DNA of 64,000 nt, taken from Dysgonamonadaceae bacterium (GTDB lineage: Bacteria; Bacteroidota; Bacteroidia; Bacteroidales; Azobacteroidaceae). Under the pieces are notes generated by a model, which worked only from the letters and a program-made list of their open reading frames with translations, ran no database searches and had not been told where the DNA came from. Made by a program: the position numbers and the translations under genes. The stretch lies in the NCBI GenBank assembly GCA_031289145.1, contig JAITQA010000115.1:1-64000 (forward strand), written 5' to 3'. Of this stretch, positions 39,155 through 47,476 are shown piece by piece; position 1 is the stretch's first letter; every line of letters starts with the position of its first letter.

Positions 39155-39889
39155 ATGGAAGACATTTTTTCGAAAATAGGAACTACGCAGACATTAAGCC
39201 AGAAGATTGAAAGAAGAATAGAAGAAGCTATTCAACAGAAGAAATTGGTACCGGGGAATAAACTTCCTTCGGAAAAAGAATTATGTTTATCGTTTGCCGT
39301 TAGTCGCACTGCGCTAAGGGAAGCATTGAGGCGTTTGAATGCCCGGGGGCTGATAGAGATAAAGAAAGGCAGCGGTATGTATGTCTCTGAGATCTGTATT
39401 GAAGACGCCGTCAAATCGCTGAATTTGTATTACGACCTGAAATTTGATTCCAATCTTATCGCCCAAATGATTGAGATGCGGAGTCTTTTTGAACCTCAAA
39501 TTGCTCGCTTGGCAGCAAGAAACCGTACCAATGAAGATTTGGTGGTACTGAAGAACAATATTATAGAACTGGAAAAATGCAATCCGGATAATACCCAGAT
39601 GGAAGCCGATATCATCAATCGCTTCCATACCAATGTTGCCAAAGCAACAGGTAATCCGATGATTATTGTGAGCATGGAGCCTATTTTTTCCCTTTTGCCA
39701 CGGATGCGGAATTTTTTGTATGCCAATATTGACGGAGAAAAAGAATATACGCTGGAATTTCAGAAAAATATTTACGATGCGATCGAAAAAAAGAACGACA
39801 AGGTGGCTCACGACGAGATGAGAACCCTGCTCAGAAGGACTCATGAAATTTACGATAAGCACTTAAAGACCTTCTTGTTAAAGAGATAA
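39155..39889 (+). CDS. FadR-subfamily GntR transcriptional regulator
   Basis: 244-aa regulator. A GntR winged helix-turn-helix fills about 10-78 (GNKLPSEKELCLSFAVSRTA, LREALRRLNARGLIEIKKGS), followed by an all-helical FCD effector domain (about 95-225). FadR-subfamily proteins usually repress neighbouring catabolic genes and are released by a pathway metabolite. It is convergent with murQ (1-bp gap), and a repeat with a FadR-type palindrome occurs twice on the far side of murQ, so it is the best candidate regulator of the cell-wall locus. Control of the divergent acyl-CoA ligase is an alternative. Confidence 0.9.
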   Translation: MEDIFSKIGTTQTLSQKIERRIEEAIQQKKLVPGNKLPSEKELCLSFAVSRTALREALRRLNARGLIEIKKGSGMYVSEICIEDAVKSLNLYYDLKFDSNLIAQMIEMRSLFEPQIARLAARNRTNEDLVVLKNNIIELEKCNPDNTQMEADIINRFHTNVAKATGNPMIIVSMEPIFSLLPRMRNFLYANIDGEKEYTLEFQKNIYDAIEKKNDKVAHDEMRTLLRRTHEIYDKHLKTFLLKR

Positions 39890-39890
39890 G

Positions 39891-40700
39891 TTATTTGCTT
39901 TCGACGGCGTCCAAGGCTTTTTTCACAGAGCCATATTTCAGGAGCATTTCTTTTGCTTCTTCTTTGGGTATCCGGAGTTCTTCGACGATCATCCGGGTGC
40001 CCCGTTCTACCAGTTTTTCGTTGGAGAGTTGCATGTTGACCATTTTGTTTCCTTTCACCCTGCCCATTTTAATCATCAGCGTGGTGGAAATCATATTCAG
40101 GATCAACTTTTGTGCAGTTCCGGCTTTCAGGCGGGTACTGCCGGTTACAAATTCCGGCCCTACAATTGCTTCTATTGGAAATTCAGCGGCTTGCGAAAGA
40201 GGAGAGTTCGGATTGCAGGTGATGCATCCGGTGAGTATCCCGTTTTTCCGGGCTTGATTGACGCCACCTATCACATAAGGCGTCGTTCCGGACGCAGCAA
40301 TGCCAATCACCGTATCCGTTTGGTTGATATGGAAAGCCTGCAATTCTTCCCAGGCCCGGTCGGGATTATCTTCGGCCGCTTCTACCGCATTTCTTAAAGC
40401 GGTATCGCCTCCGGCTATCAATCCGATAATGATGCCCGGAGAAACACCGAAAGTAGGGGGAATTTCAGATGCATCTAAAACACCCAGGCGGCCGCTTGTG
40501 CCGGCTCCCAAGTAAAAAACCCGTCCTCCCACCGACATCCGCTCCACTATTTTGTCAATAAGGGCTTCTATTTTGGGAATAACTTTTTTTATTGCTATAT
40601 GTATTTTGGCATCTTCCTGATTGATACCGTCCAATAGCTCGTTTATGGACATTCGTTCCAAATTGTGGAATTCCGACGGGGATTCTGTGATACTTATCAT
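39891..40700 (-). CDS. murQ: N-acetylmuramic acid 6-phosphate etherase
   Basis: Cytoplasmic lyase that splits MurNAc-6-phosphate into GlcNAc-6-phosphate and D-lactate, a key step in peptidoglycan salvage. 269 aa from the ATG at 40700. The SIS fold has GAGTSGR at 65-71, and Glu79 (DASEIPP) and Glu110 (AVEAAEDN) correspond to the catalytic E. coli residues Glu83 and Glu114. The frame extends upstream to 40784 from a weak start over the promoter region; I reject that. It is divergent from the glycosyltransferase/AmpG/SusCD unit. No MurNAc kinase is in the window. Confidence 0.95.
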   Translation of the reverse strand: MISITESPSEFHNLERMSINELLDGINQEDAKIHIAIKKVIPKIEALIDKIVERMSVGGRVFYLGAGTSGRLGVLDASEIPPTFGVSPGIIIGLIAGGDTALRNAVEAAEDNPDRAWEELQAFHINQTDTVIGIAASGTTPYVIGGVNQARKNGILTGCITCNPNSPLSQAAEFPIEAIVGPEFVTGSTRLKAGTAQKLILNMISTTLMIKMGRVKGNKMVNMQLSNEKLVERGTRMIVEELRIPKEEAKEMLLKYGSVKKALDAVESK

Positions 40701-40724
40701 AACCATATATATGTTAAAAACAAC

Positions 40725-40743
40725 TTGTATTACAAATTTTTTT
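40725..40743. promoter_or_regulatory. Candidate FadR-type operator, copy 1
   Basis: TTGTATTACAA (40725-40735) fits the FadR-subfamily operator pattern t.GTa.tAC.a at every defined position. It is part of an 18-bp sequence (40726-40743) repeated exactly at 40877-40894. This copy lies in the murQ leader, about 25 nt upstream of the murQ ATG. Confidence 0.5.
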
Positions 40744-40781
40744 CTACCGTTAAAAATGAAATAAAATTTTTTTTTCGGTTC

Positions 40782-40789
40782 CAAAATTA
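40782..40789 (-). promoter_or_regulatory. Candidate murQ -7 promoter element
   Basis: The minus strand reads TAATTTTG, with ATTG at 20-nt spacing upstream. It predicts a leader of about 75 nt that contains operator copy 1. Confidence 0.45.
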
Positions 40790-40875
40790 GTAAATATTAT
40801 TAAATTACACAATTAAATTTGCCTAAAGCTGCAAATTTTAAGTAAAAAAAGACCCATGTGACGTATTTTTATAGG

Positions 40876-40894
40876 ATGTATTACAAATTTTTTT
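40876..40894. promoter_or_regulatory. Candidate FadR-type operator, copy 2
   Basis: ATGTATTACAA (40876-40886) plus a T7 tract; 40877-40894 repeats 40726-40743 exactly over 18 bp. Only the outermost base deviates from the FadR-type pattern. Its T-tract runs into the -33 TTTG (40892-40895) of the glycosyltransferase promoter, so a bound repressor would block polymerase. Confidence 0.5.
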
Positions 40895-40922
40895 GGTTTT
40901 TATTTTTTTTTGTTTACCTTTG
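40892..40922 (+). promoter_or_regulatory. Promoter of the glycosyltransferase-AmpG-SusCD unit
   Basis: TTTG (40892-40895), 19 nt, TACCTTTG (40915-40922): an exact consensus match 36 nt before the ATG at 40959. Confidence 0.75.
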
Positions 40923-40958
40923 AGGCAAATATATTGAACTGAATAACCTGTGTAGTTT

Positions 40959-42419
40959 ATGCGAATAGAAAAGAAAATCACTTGTTTTTTGCCTTATAGT
41001 ACCGTGGAGAACTTGGAAAATACGGTAAAAGGCTTACAGAATTGTGCGGATACGGGAGCTATTTATATTATCGGAGAGAATGCTTCGGATAGTGTATTGC
41101 CGGAGGGATGCAGGTTCTTGATTGCCGGATCTTTGAAACAGACGCAAACGCTGAAAGCGCTTGTCCGGGCTATCAATACGCCTTATACCTTATTATATAC
41201 GCAAACATTGGGTTTACAATTAGGCGCATTCGCTATCGAAAGAATGTTGAAAGTGATAAACGACACGGATGCCGGAATGTTGTACGCCGATAGTTACAAA
41301 ATAAAAGAAGGCTTGCGGCAACCGCATCCGCTGATTGATTATCAAGAAGGCAGTTTGCGCGATGATTTCGATTTCGGTTCCTTGTTGCTTTACCGTTCTG
41401 ATGCTTTGAAAGAAGCTGTAAGCGAGATGGATGTCGATTATAATGCCGCTGCTTTGTATGACTTGCGGTTAAAAATTGCCAAAAAATCCCGCTTGTTCCA
41501 TTTGCCGGAATTGCTTTATACGGAATTGGAAACGGATAACAGAAAATCAGGTGAAAAACTGTTCGATTACGTAGACCCGAAAAACAGGCAAGTGCAAATC
41601 GAAATGGAGCAGGCTTGTACGCGCTACCTGAAAGATATCCGCGCTTGGTTGCCTCCGGAATTTACGCCGCTGACTTTTTCCGCCGACGCTTTCCCTGTAG
41701 AGGCGAGTGTTGTGATACCGGTCCGTAACAGAGAAAAAACAATAGAGGATGCAGTCCGGTCGGTGTTGATACAGGAAACGGATTTTCCTTTCAATTTGCT
41801 TGTGGTGGATAACCATTCAACGGACAAGACAACCGAAATATTGAAAACTTTGGCGGCCACTGACAAAAGACTGGTTCATGTCGTTCCCGATAGAAAAGAT
41901 TTGGGTATCGGCGGATGTTGGAATGTAGCGATAATGCATCCGCAATGTGGTAAATTTGCCATCCAACTTGATAGTGATGACCTGTATATAAATAAGGAGG
42001 TAATAAGAACGGTCGTGGATGCTTTTTATGCACAAAACTGCGCCATGGTAATCGGTACGTATAAAATGGTTAATTTCAAGTTGGAAGAAATCCCGCCCGG
42101 AATTATAGACCATCGCGAATGGACGCCGGATAATGGGCGCAACAACGCACTTCGTATCAATGGTTTGGGAGCGCCAAGGGCATTTTATACACCGGCGCTG
42201 AGGGAAAATAAGTTACCGAATGTAAGTTACGGCGAAGATTACGCCGTTGCTTTGGCTATTTCTCGCAACTACCGGATAGGACGTATTTACGAACCTTTGT
42301 ATTTGTGTCGCCGGTGGGATGATAACTCTGATGCTTCTTTGGATATCAACAAACAAAACGCCTACAATTTTTACAAAGACCGAATACGGACTATCGAATT
42401 GTCGGCGCGAAAAAAATAA
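40959..42419 (+). CDS. Family 2 glycosyltransferase with a GT-like N-terminal half
   Basis: 486 aa, no signal peptide or clear membrane segment, so cytoplasmic. Residues about 247-480 are a GT2 (GT-A) domain: ASVVIPVRNREKTIEDAVRS at its start and the nucleotide-sugar/metal motif LDSDD at 337-341. The N-terminal half (about 5-235) also looks like a degenerate GT-A domain, with LYADSYKIKEG in the DXD position and a DFDFGSLLLYRSDAL stretch. It leads the operon with the AmpG-like permease (10 bp apart). Why a transfer enzyme belongs in a salvage unit is unclear. Donor and acceptor are unknown. Confidence 0.82.
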   Translation: MRIEKKITCFLPYSTVENLENTVKGLQNCADTGAIYIIGENASDSVLPEGCRFLIAGSLKQTQTLKALVRAINTPYTLLYTQTLGLQLGAFAIERMLKVINDTDAGMLYADSYKIKEGLRQPHPLIDYQEGSLRDDFDFGSLLLYRSDALKEAVSEMDVDYNAAALYDLRLKIAKKSRLFHLPELLYTELETDNRKSGEKLFDYVDPKNRQVQIEMEQACTRYLKDIRAWLPPEFTPLTFSADAFPVEASVVIPVRNREKTIEDAVRSVLIQETDFPFNLLVVDNHSTDKTTEILKTLAATDKRLVHVVPDRKDLGIGGCWNVAIMHPQCGKFAIQLDSDDLYINKEVIRTVVDAFYAQNCAMVIGTYKMVNFKLEEIPPGIIDHREWTPDNGRNNALRINGLGAPRAFYTPALRENKLPNVSYGEDYAVALAISRNYRIGRIYEPLYLCRRWDDNSDASLDINKQNAYNFYKDRIRTIELSARKK

Positions 42420-42428
42420 TAGTATCGT

Positions 42429-44282
42429 ATGAAACATTCGTCCGGGAAAAAAACTTCACCGTGGGCATGGATACCTTCCCTCTATCTGGCGGAAGGCTTG
42501 CCTTATGTTGCCGTCATGACGATTTCTGTGATTATGTACAAGCGAATGGGTATTTCCAATTCGGATATCGCCCTTTATACAAGCTGGTTGTATTTGCCTT
42601 GGGTTGTCAAACCGCTTTGGAGTCCGTTTGTCGACTTGCTGAAAACCAAACGCTGGTGGATTGTTGTCATGCAACTGTTTATCGGCGCCGGATTCGCCGG
42701 AATCGCTTTTACCATTCCGCTGCCTTTCTTTTTTCAGGCGACTTTGGCCTTCTTCTGGCTGCTGGCCTTCAGTTCGGCTACGCACGATATTGCCGCAGAC
42801 GGGTTTTACATGCTGGGATTGGATACCAATCAACAGGCGAAGTACGTGGGCATACGGAGCACTTTCTACCGGATTGCTACGATTATGGGACAGGGAGCAC
42901 TGATTATATTGGCCGGTTTTTTGGAAACCTCATCGGGCAGCGAACCGGTAAAGATTACCCTGGAAGCATCTCCGCAGTTTACGCAATCAACCCTACAACT
43001 TCCGCCAATAGCAAAGCAAGCAGGAACGGAAAGTGAGGATATTTATTTTCTTACGGATACCCAACCGGTTCAGTTGGGTACGCAGGGCGTAAACAAAGAT
43101 AGTTTGCAACTTTTCTTAGCCACAATCACAACGACCAACCAAGCCAACGGTTTTATAAGCAAAGAACAAAGTACGGTTGAGAAAAAGAAAGAAAGCCTGT
43201 GGGCCGTCCATATTTCCAAGCCTTTGGGGCATTGGATTAAAACGCATTTTGGAGAAAAAAAGGAAGTCATTGCATCTGGTAAAACGGGCAATATAGCTGT
43301 AGTCGCTATGCAATTATCCCGTAAACCGGACAAAGAAATGATACTGAATACCTCGTTGAACCGGGGCGACAAAAGTATCGCGCTTCTTCAGGGCGAACGG
43401 CTCGTGTTCAATGAACGAAATTGGGACAAGTCGGCTTATCTCGTATTCCAGTTAGACCCCAAACTGACGACCGATAGCTCTGCCGAGTACAAGGGAATGT
43501 CGGGGAATATTCCGTTTGCTTGGTCTATTACTTTCTTTGTATTGGCCGGGCTTTTTATTTGTTTCAGTTTCTACCATAAAGTATTTTTGCCTGCACCGGC
43601 TTCGGACAAACCACAGTTGCATCTGGCAGCCAAAGATATTTTCAAAGGATTTTCGACCACTTTTGTCTCTTTCTTCCGGAAACCGCAGGCGGTGGCTGCT
43701 ATCTTTTTCATGTTGACTTTCCGTTTTTCCGAAGCGCAATTGCTGAAACTGATTAATCCGTTTCTGTTGGATTCGCGAGACATTGGGGGATTGGGACTTA
43801 CCACCGGGGCTGTCGGTTTGGTGTATGGCACGGTGGGCATTATCGGATTGACTTTGGGCGGAATCATCGGCGGTTTTGCCGCGGCCAAAGGTGGATTGAA
43901 GCGATGGCTGTGGCCGATGACTTTCAGTATGTTGCTTACTATTGCCACCTTTCTGTACTTAGGTCTTTCGCAAACGGAAAACCTGTTTTTAATCAACATT
44001 TGCGTCTTTATCGAACAGTTTGGTTACGGATTTGGTTTTACGGCCTATATGCTTTATTTGATTTATTATTCCGAGGGCGAACACAAAACGGCGCATTACG
44101 CAATCTGCACCGGATTTATGGCCTTGGGGATGATGTTACCCGGCATGTTTGCCGGTTGGTTGCAGGAACAATTGGGATACAGCAATTTCTTTATTTGGGT
44201 GATGATTTGCAGCATCATACCGATTATCGCCGTATCGCTGTTGAAGGTTGACCCGGAATATGGAGTAAAAAAGAAGGAATGA
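42429..44282 (+). CDS. AmpG-like MFS muropeptide permease with an extra domain
   Basis: 617-aa inner-membrane carrier of the AmpG/acetyl-CoA transporter MFS group: YLAEGLPY at 19-26, SATHDIAADGF at 116-126, and membrane helices at both ends. AmpG proteins import GlcNAc-anhydroMurNAc (peptides) from the periplasm, and Bacteroidetes relatives next to murQ are thought to import MurNAc-type sugars. Residues about 167-360 are an inserted hydrophilic, beta-rich stretch of about 195 residues between helices, absent from E. coli AmpG. Its place after TM5 or TM6 suggests it may be periplasmic and may hold the incoming sugar. It is 24 bp upstream of susC. Confidence 0.85.
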   Translation: MKHSSGKKTSPWAWIPSLYLAEGLPYVAVMTISVIMYKRMGISNSDIALYTSWLYLPWVVKPLWSPFVDLLKTKRWWIVVMQLFIGAGFAGIAFTIPLPFFFQATLAFFWLLAFSSATHDIAADGFYMLGLDTNQQAKYVGIRSTFYRIATIMGQGALIILAGFLETSSGSEPVKITLEASPQFTQSTLQLPPIAKQAGTESEDIYFLTDTQPVQLGTQGVNKDSLQLFLATITTTNQANGFISKEQSTVEKKKESLWAVHISKPLGHWIKTHFGEKKEVIASGKTGNIAVVAMQLSRKPDKEMILNTSLNRGDKSIALLQGERLVFNERNWDKSAYLVFQLDPKLTTDSSAEYKGMSGNIPFAWSITFFVLAGLFICFSFYHKVFLPAPASDKPQLHLAAKDIFKGFSTTFVSFFRKPQAVAAIFFMLTFRFSEAQLLKLINPFLLDSRDIGGLGLTTGAVGLVYGTVGIIGLTLGGIIGGFAAAKGGLKRWLWPMTFSMLLTIATFLYLGLSQTENLFLINICVFIEQFGYGFGFTAYMLYLIYYSEGEHKTAHYAICTGFMALGMMLPGMFAGWLQEQLGYSNFFIWVMICSIIPIIAVSLLKVDPEYGVKKKE

Positions 44283-44305
44283 AAAACATTTAAACAATAT
44301 AATAT

Positions 44306-47300
44306 ATGAAAAGAATCATACTTTTGTTAAACGTTTTCTTTATTGGTTTTCAGTTTGTCGTAGCCCAGAATGTGGTGGTTACGGGAACAATAACGTTTAA
44401 AGATGATGGTTTACCTGTTATTGGCGCTTCTGTTAGTGAAAAAGGAACTGTAAACAGGAGCATTACCGGTGTGGACGGGAAATATTCAATTTCCGTTCCG
44501 GAAGGAGCGACTTTGGAGTTTACCTATTTGGGTATGGAATCGCAAAGCCGCCGTGTAGCGGGGAGCGGCCCTTTAAACATTGTGTTGACTGAAGATGTCT
44601 ACACGCTTGGTGAAGTGGTCGTCACGGCTATGGGCGTGAAAACGGAAAAGCGGAAATTGAATTTTGCGGTGCAAAGTATCAATGCAGATGACCTCACAGA
44701 TAAAAAAGCTTCCAATTTTGTCAATGCATTGCAAGGTAAAATCGCCGGTTTGAGTGTAACCACTGCGAGCGGATCGCCCAACGCAGGCTCACAAGTCCTT
44801 ATTCGCGGTATTTCATCCATCAATAACAGTCAGAACAACGAGCCGCTGTTTGTCATGGATGGCGTGCCCATTTCGGGAAATGGCAGCACTGCCGCTGATA
44901 TCAATCCCAATGATATCGAAAGCGTTACGATATTGAAAGGCGCTGCAGCAGCAGCACTTTATGGACAAGACGCTGCCAATGGCGTTATTATGATTACCAC
45001 CAAACGAGGACAGGTGGGAAAAATGACTGCTACGGCCAATGTCAGTTGGCAATACGATGTACCCACGCGCCTTCAAAAAATACAAACCAGTTATGCTCCC
45101 GGCTCACAAGGTTTTTATAAAGAAAAAACCATGGGTGGCTGGGGACCTTTGTTGAACGAAGGCGAACAAATTTACGACAACGTCAATAATTTTTTGACGA
45201 AAGGTTTTTATCAAAAATATGATTTTAGCCTTACAGGCGGCAGCGAAAAGTTTCAGACCTACGCCTCCGCCAATTATTCAAAGAACGATGGGATTGTGCC
45301 GAACGACTATTTGAACAAATTGGGAATTTTACTAAAAGGTACTTATCAACCGTTCAAAGAGTTGTCATTTACCATTTCGGCAAATATTACGGAAAACACT
45401 TATCGGGGATTCAGTGCAACGGGAATGTCGTCCGTTTACAATTGGCCGATTAATGACGATATAAGCAACTACGAACTGATAAACGGGTATCCACGTTTTT
45501 TGTATTACAGCGATGCAAACAAATATAATTCGCCTATCAGTCCGCTTTACTCGCGCTACAACGATGACGGCAAAAATACAAAATTGCGCAATATTTTGAG
45601 CGGGTCAATGGACTGGAATCCTGTTAAAAACCTGAATATTATCGGTCGTCTGAGTTATGATACGAGTTCTTACAACTACGATGGCTACTCTGTACCGCGT
45701 TGGGACGATTCGGTAGTGTATCCGAATATGACACGTCCCGATGCGCCCGGGGAAAATGCCACAGCTGCCGATTTGGCGCAATACGAAAAGAATCTGCTTG
45801 CTTACAATGTTTTTATAGATAAATACAATAACACACCCTATCTGACCGAGCAAGATATCGAAGATATGGATAAGGATGCTTTAGGCGCTTACAGCGCTTC
45901 TAATAGTAGAAGTCAGTTGTTTACGGCATCAGCCCTCGCAACTTATAAATTGGAATTGCCTCACGAATTTAGCGTTGATTTCTTAGCAGGCGCCGAAATT
46001 AAAATGTCGCAAGGTTTTTCAATGGGAAATAGTGGACGTGATTTTATCATACCCGGTACCTACAGTTTAAGCAATACAAATTCCAAATATGTTTACCTTA
46101 GCGACCGCACTGCTACACACAGCCAAAAAAGAGTTTTCGGTTATTTCGGCGAAATCCGGGGGGATTACAAAGGGCTTGCATCGTTGAGTGTTACGAGTCG
46201 TTGGGACTGGTCTTCCACCATTCTTACCAATCCGTATTATTATCCTTCCATCACGGGCGGTATTCTTTTTTCCGAATTATTTGAGCTGAAAAACAATGTT
46301 TTCAGTTACGGAAAATTGCGTGGGAATTATGCAGTGGTAGGTAAAGACGCTCCTGCGTTTTTGTACGACCGCCGGTATAAGCAATTTGCCACTTATCCCG
46401 ATAATGGCTATGGAATAGACCCCACTTTGTCGTCTGCCGATAGAAATCTGCAACCGGAAATGACCTCTTCGTGGGAAATAGGAGCCGATTTGCGATTTTT
46501 CAACAGCCGCACCCGCTTGGATATGGCCTATTATTCCACCCAGGTGGATAACCAAATTGTAACTGTGCGTGTATCGCCTTCGTCCGGTTATATTCTCCAA
46601 ACAAGAAACGAAGGAAATATACGCAATCACGGTGTAGAATTTACCTTGGAACAGGATATTCTTAAAAACCGGGCGTTCTCATGGACGGCTGCGCTGAACT
46701 TTGGTTTGAATCGGAGTAAGGTGTTAGGCCTTTCGACAGAAGCATCTGAAACTACCGGAACACAATACGGCGATATTTTTACTGCGGCTTATGTAGGCGA
46801 ATCGACGACATCGCTTTCGGGTAAAACTTACGCCCGTACCGAAGACGGCAAAATCATCTGCGGCGAAGACGGTTATCCCCAAGTCGACACGAACAAAAAT
46901 AATTATATCGGAAATCGTGAACCAACGTTCCTGTCCGGTTTATCCAATACCTTGAATTATAAAGACTGGACACTGTCGTTTCTTTTCGACGGACGTTTGG
47001 GTGGCGATGTCGTGAACGTAACAGGCCGTGGACTTATATCCAACGGACAAAACAAAATACTGGAAACGTATCGTGGACGGCAAATAGTGTTCGATGGTGT
47101 AGTACAACAGGCTGACGGTTCTTACGCACCCAACACAACCCCCATCACGCTCAATTATAAAACTATAAACGATTATTTTTTTGGCGTAAGTTCAAATTTT
47201 GTGGAAGACGGCTCCTTTATCCGTCTGAGTTATGTCGCCTTGGGATACTCAGTTCCGCAAAAATTGGTACATAAAATCGGACTGACCGGATTGCGTTGCT

Positions 47301-47461
47301 CGTTTACTGGCAATAATCTGTTTATGCTGACACGTTATACGGGCGCCGATCCCAATTGCAACGCCAGCACAAGCGCTGGAGGTACAGGCTCGGCAGGTAT
47401 CGACAATTATGCCGTTCCGAATACCACCGGTTATAATTTCAGTATTACTGCAACATTTTAA
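44306..47461 (+). CDS. SusC/RagA-family TonB-linked outer-membrane transporter
   Basis: 1051 aa with a signal peptide (FQFVVAQ). The N-terminal carboxypeptidase-like regulatory domain (VTGTITFKDDGLPVIGASV, about 24-100) is followed by the plug, including LQGKIAGLSV, GSQVLIRGISS and DGVPISGNG (about 115-230), and a 22-strand barrel ending in SITATF with a terminal Phe. It imports glycan fragments using TonB energy together with the SusD protein 15 bp downstream. Substrate cannot be read from the sequence; the neighbours suggest cell-wall fragments. Confidence 0.95.
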   Translation: MKRIILLLNVFFIGFQFVVAQNVVVTGTITFKDDGLPVIGASVSEKGTVNRSITGVDGKYSISVPEGATLEFTYLGMESQSRRVAGSGPLNIVLTEDVYTLGEVVVTAMGVKTEKRKLNFAVQSINADDLTDKKASNFVNALQGKIAGLSVTTASGSPNAGSQVLIRGISSINNSQNNEPLFVMDGVPISGNGSTAADINPNDIESVTILKGAAAAALYGQDAANGVIMITTKRGQVGKMTATANVSWQYDVPTRLQKIQTSYAPGSQGFYKEKTMGGWGPLLNEGEQIYDNVNNFLTKGFYQKYDFSLTGGSEKFQTYASANYSKNDGIVPNDYLNKLGILLKGTYQPFKELSFTISANITENTYRGFSATGMSSVYNWPINDDISNYELINGYPRFLYYSDANKYNSPISPLYSRYNDDGKNTKLRNILSGSMDWNPVKNLNIIGRLSYDTSSYNYDGYSVPRWDDSVVYPNMTRPDAPGENATAADLAQYEKNLLAYNVFIDKYNNTPYLTEQDIEDMDKDALGAYSASNSRSQLFTASALATYKLELPHEFSVDFLAGAEIKMSQGFSMGNSGRDFIIPGTYSLSNTNSKYVYLSDRTATHSQKRVFGYFGEIRGDYKGLASLSVTSRWDWSSTILTNPYYYPSITGGILFSELFELKNNVFSYGKLRGNYAVVGKDAPAFLYDRRYKQFATYPDNGYGIDPTLSSADRNLQPEMTSSWEIGADLRFFNSRTRLDMAYYSTQVDNQIVTVRVSPSSGYILQTRNEGNIRNHGVEFTLEQDILKNRAFSWTAALNFGLNRSKVLGLSTEASETTGTQYGDIFTAAYVGESTTSLSGKTYARTEDGKIICGEDGYPQVDTNKNNYIGNREPTFLSGLSNTLNYKDWTLSFLFDGRLGGDVVNVTGRGLISNGQNKILETYRGRQIVFDGVVQQADGSYAPNTTPITLNYKTINDYFFGVSSNFVEDGSFIRLSYVALGYSVPQKLVHKIGLTGLRCSFTGNNLFMLTRYTGADPNCNASTSAGGTGSAGIDNYAVPNTTGYNFSITATF

Positions 47462-47476
47462 AAAGATTCAAAAAAT

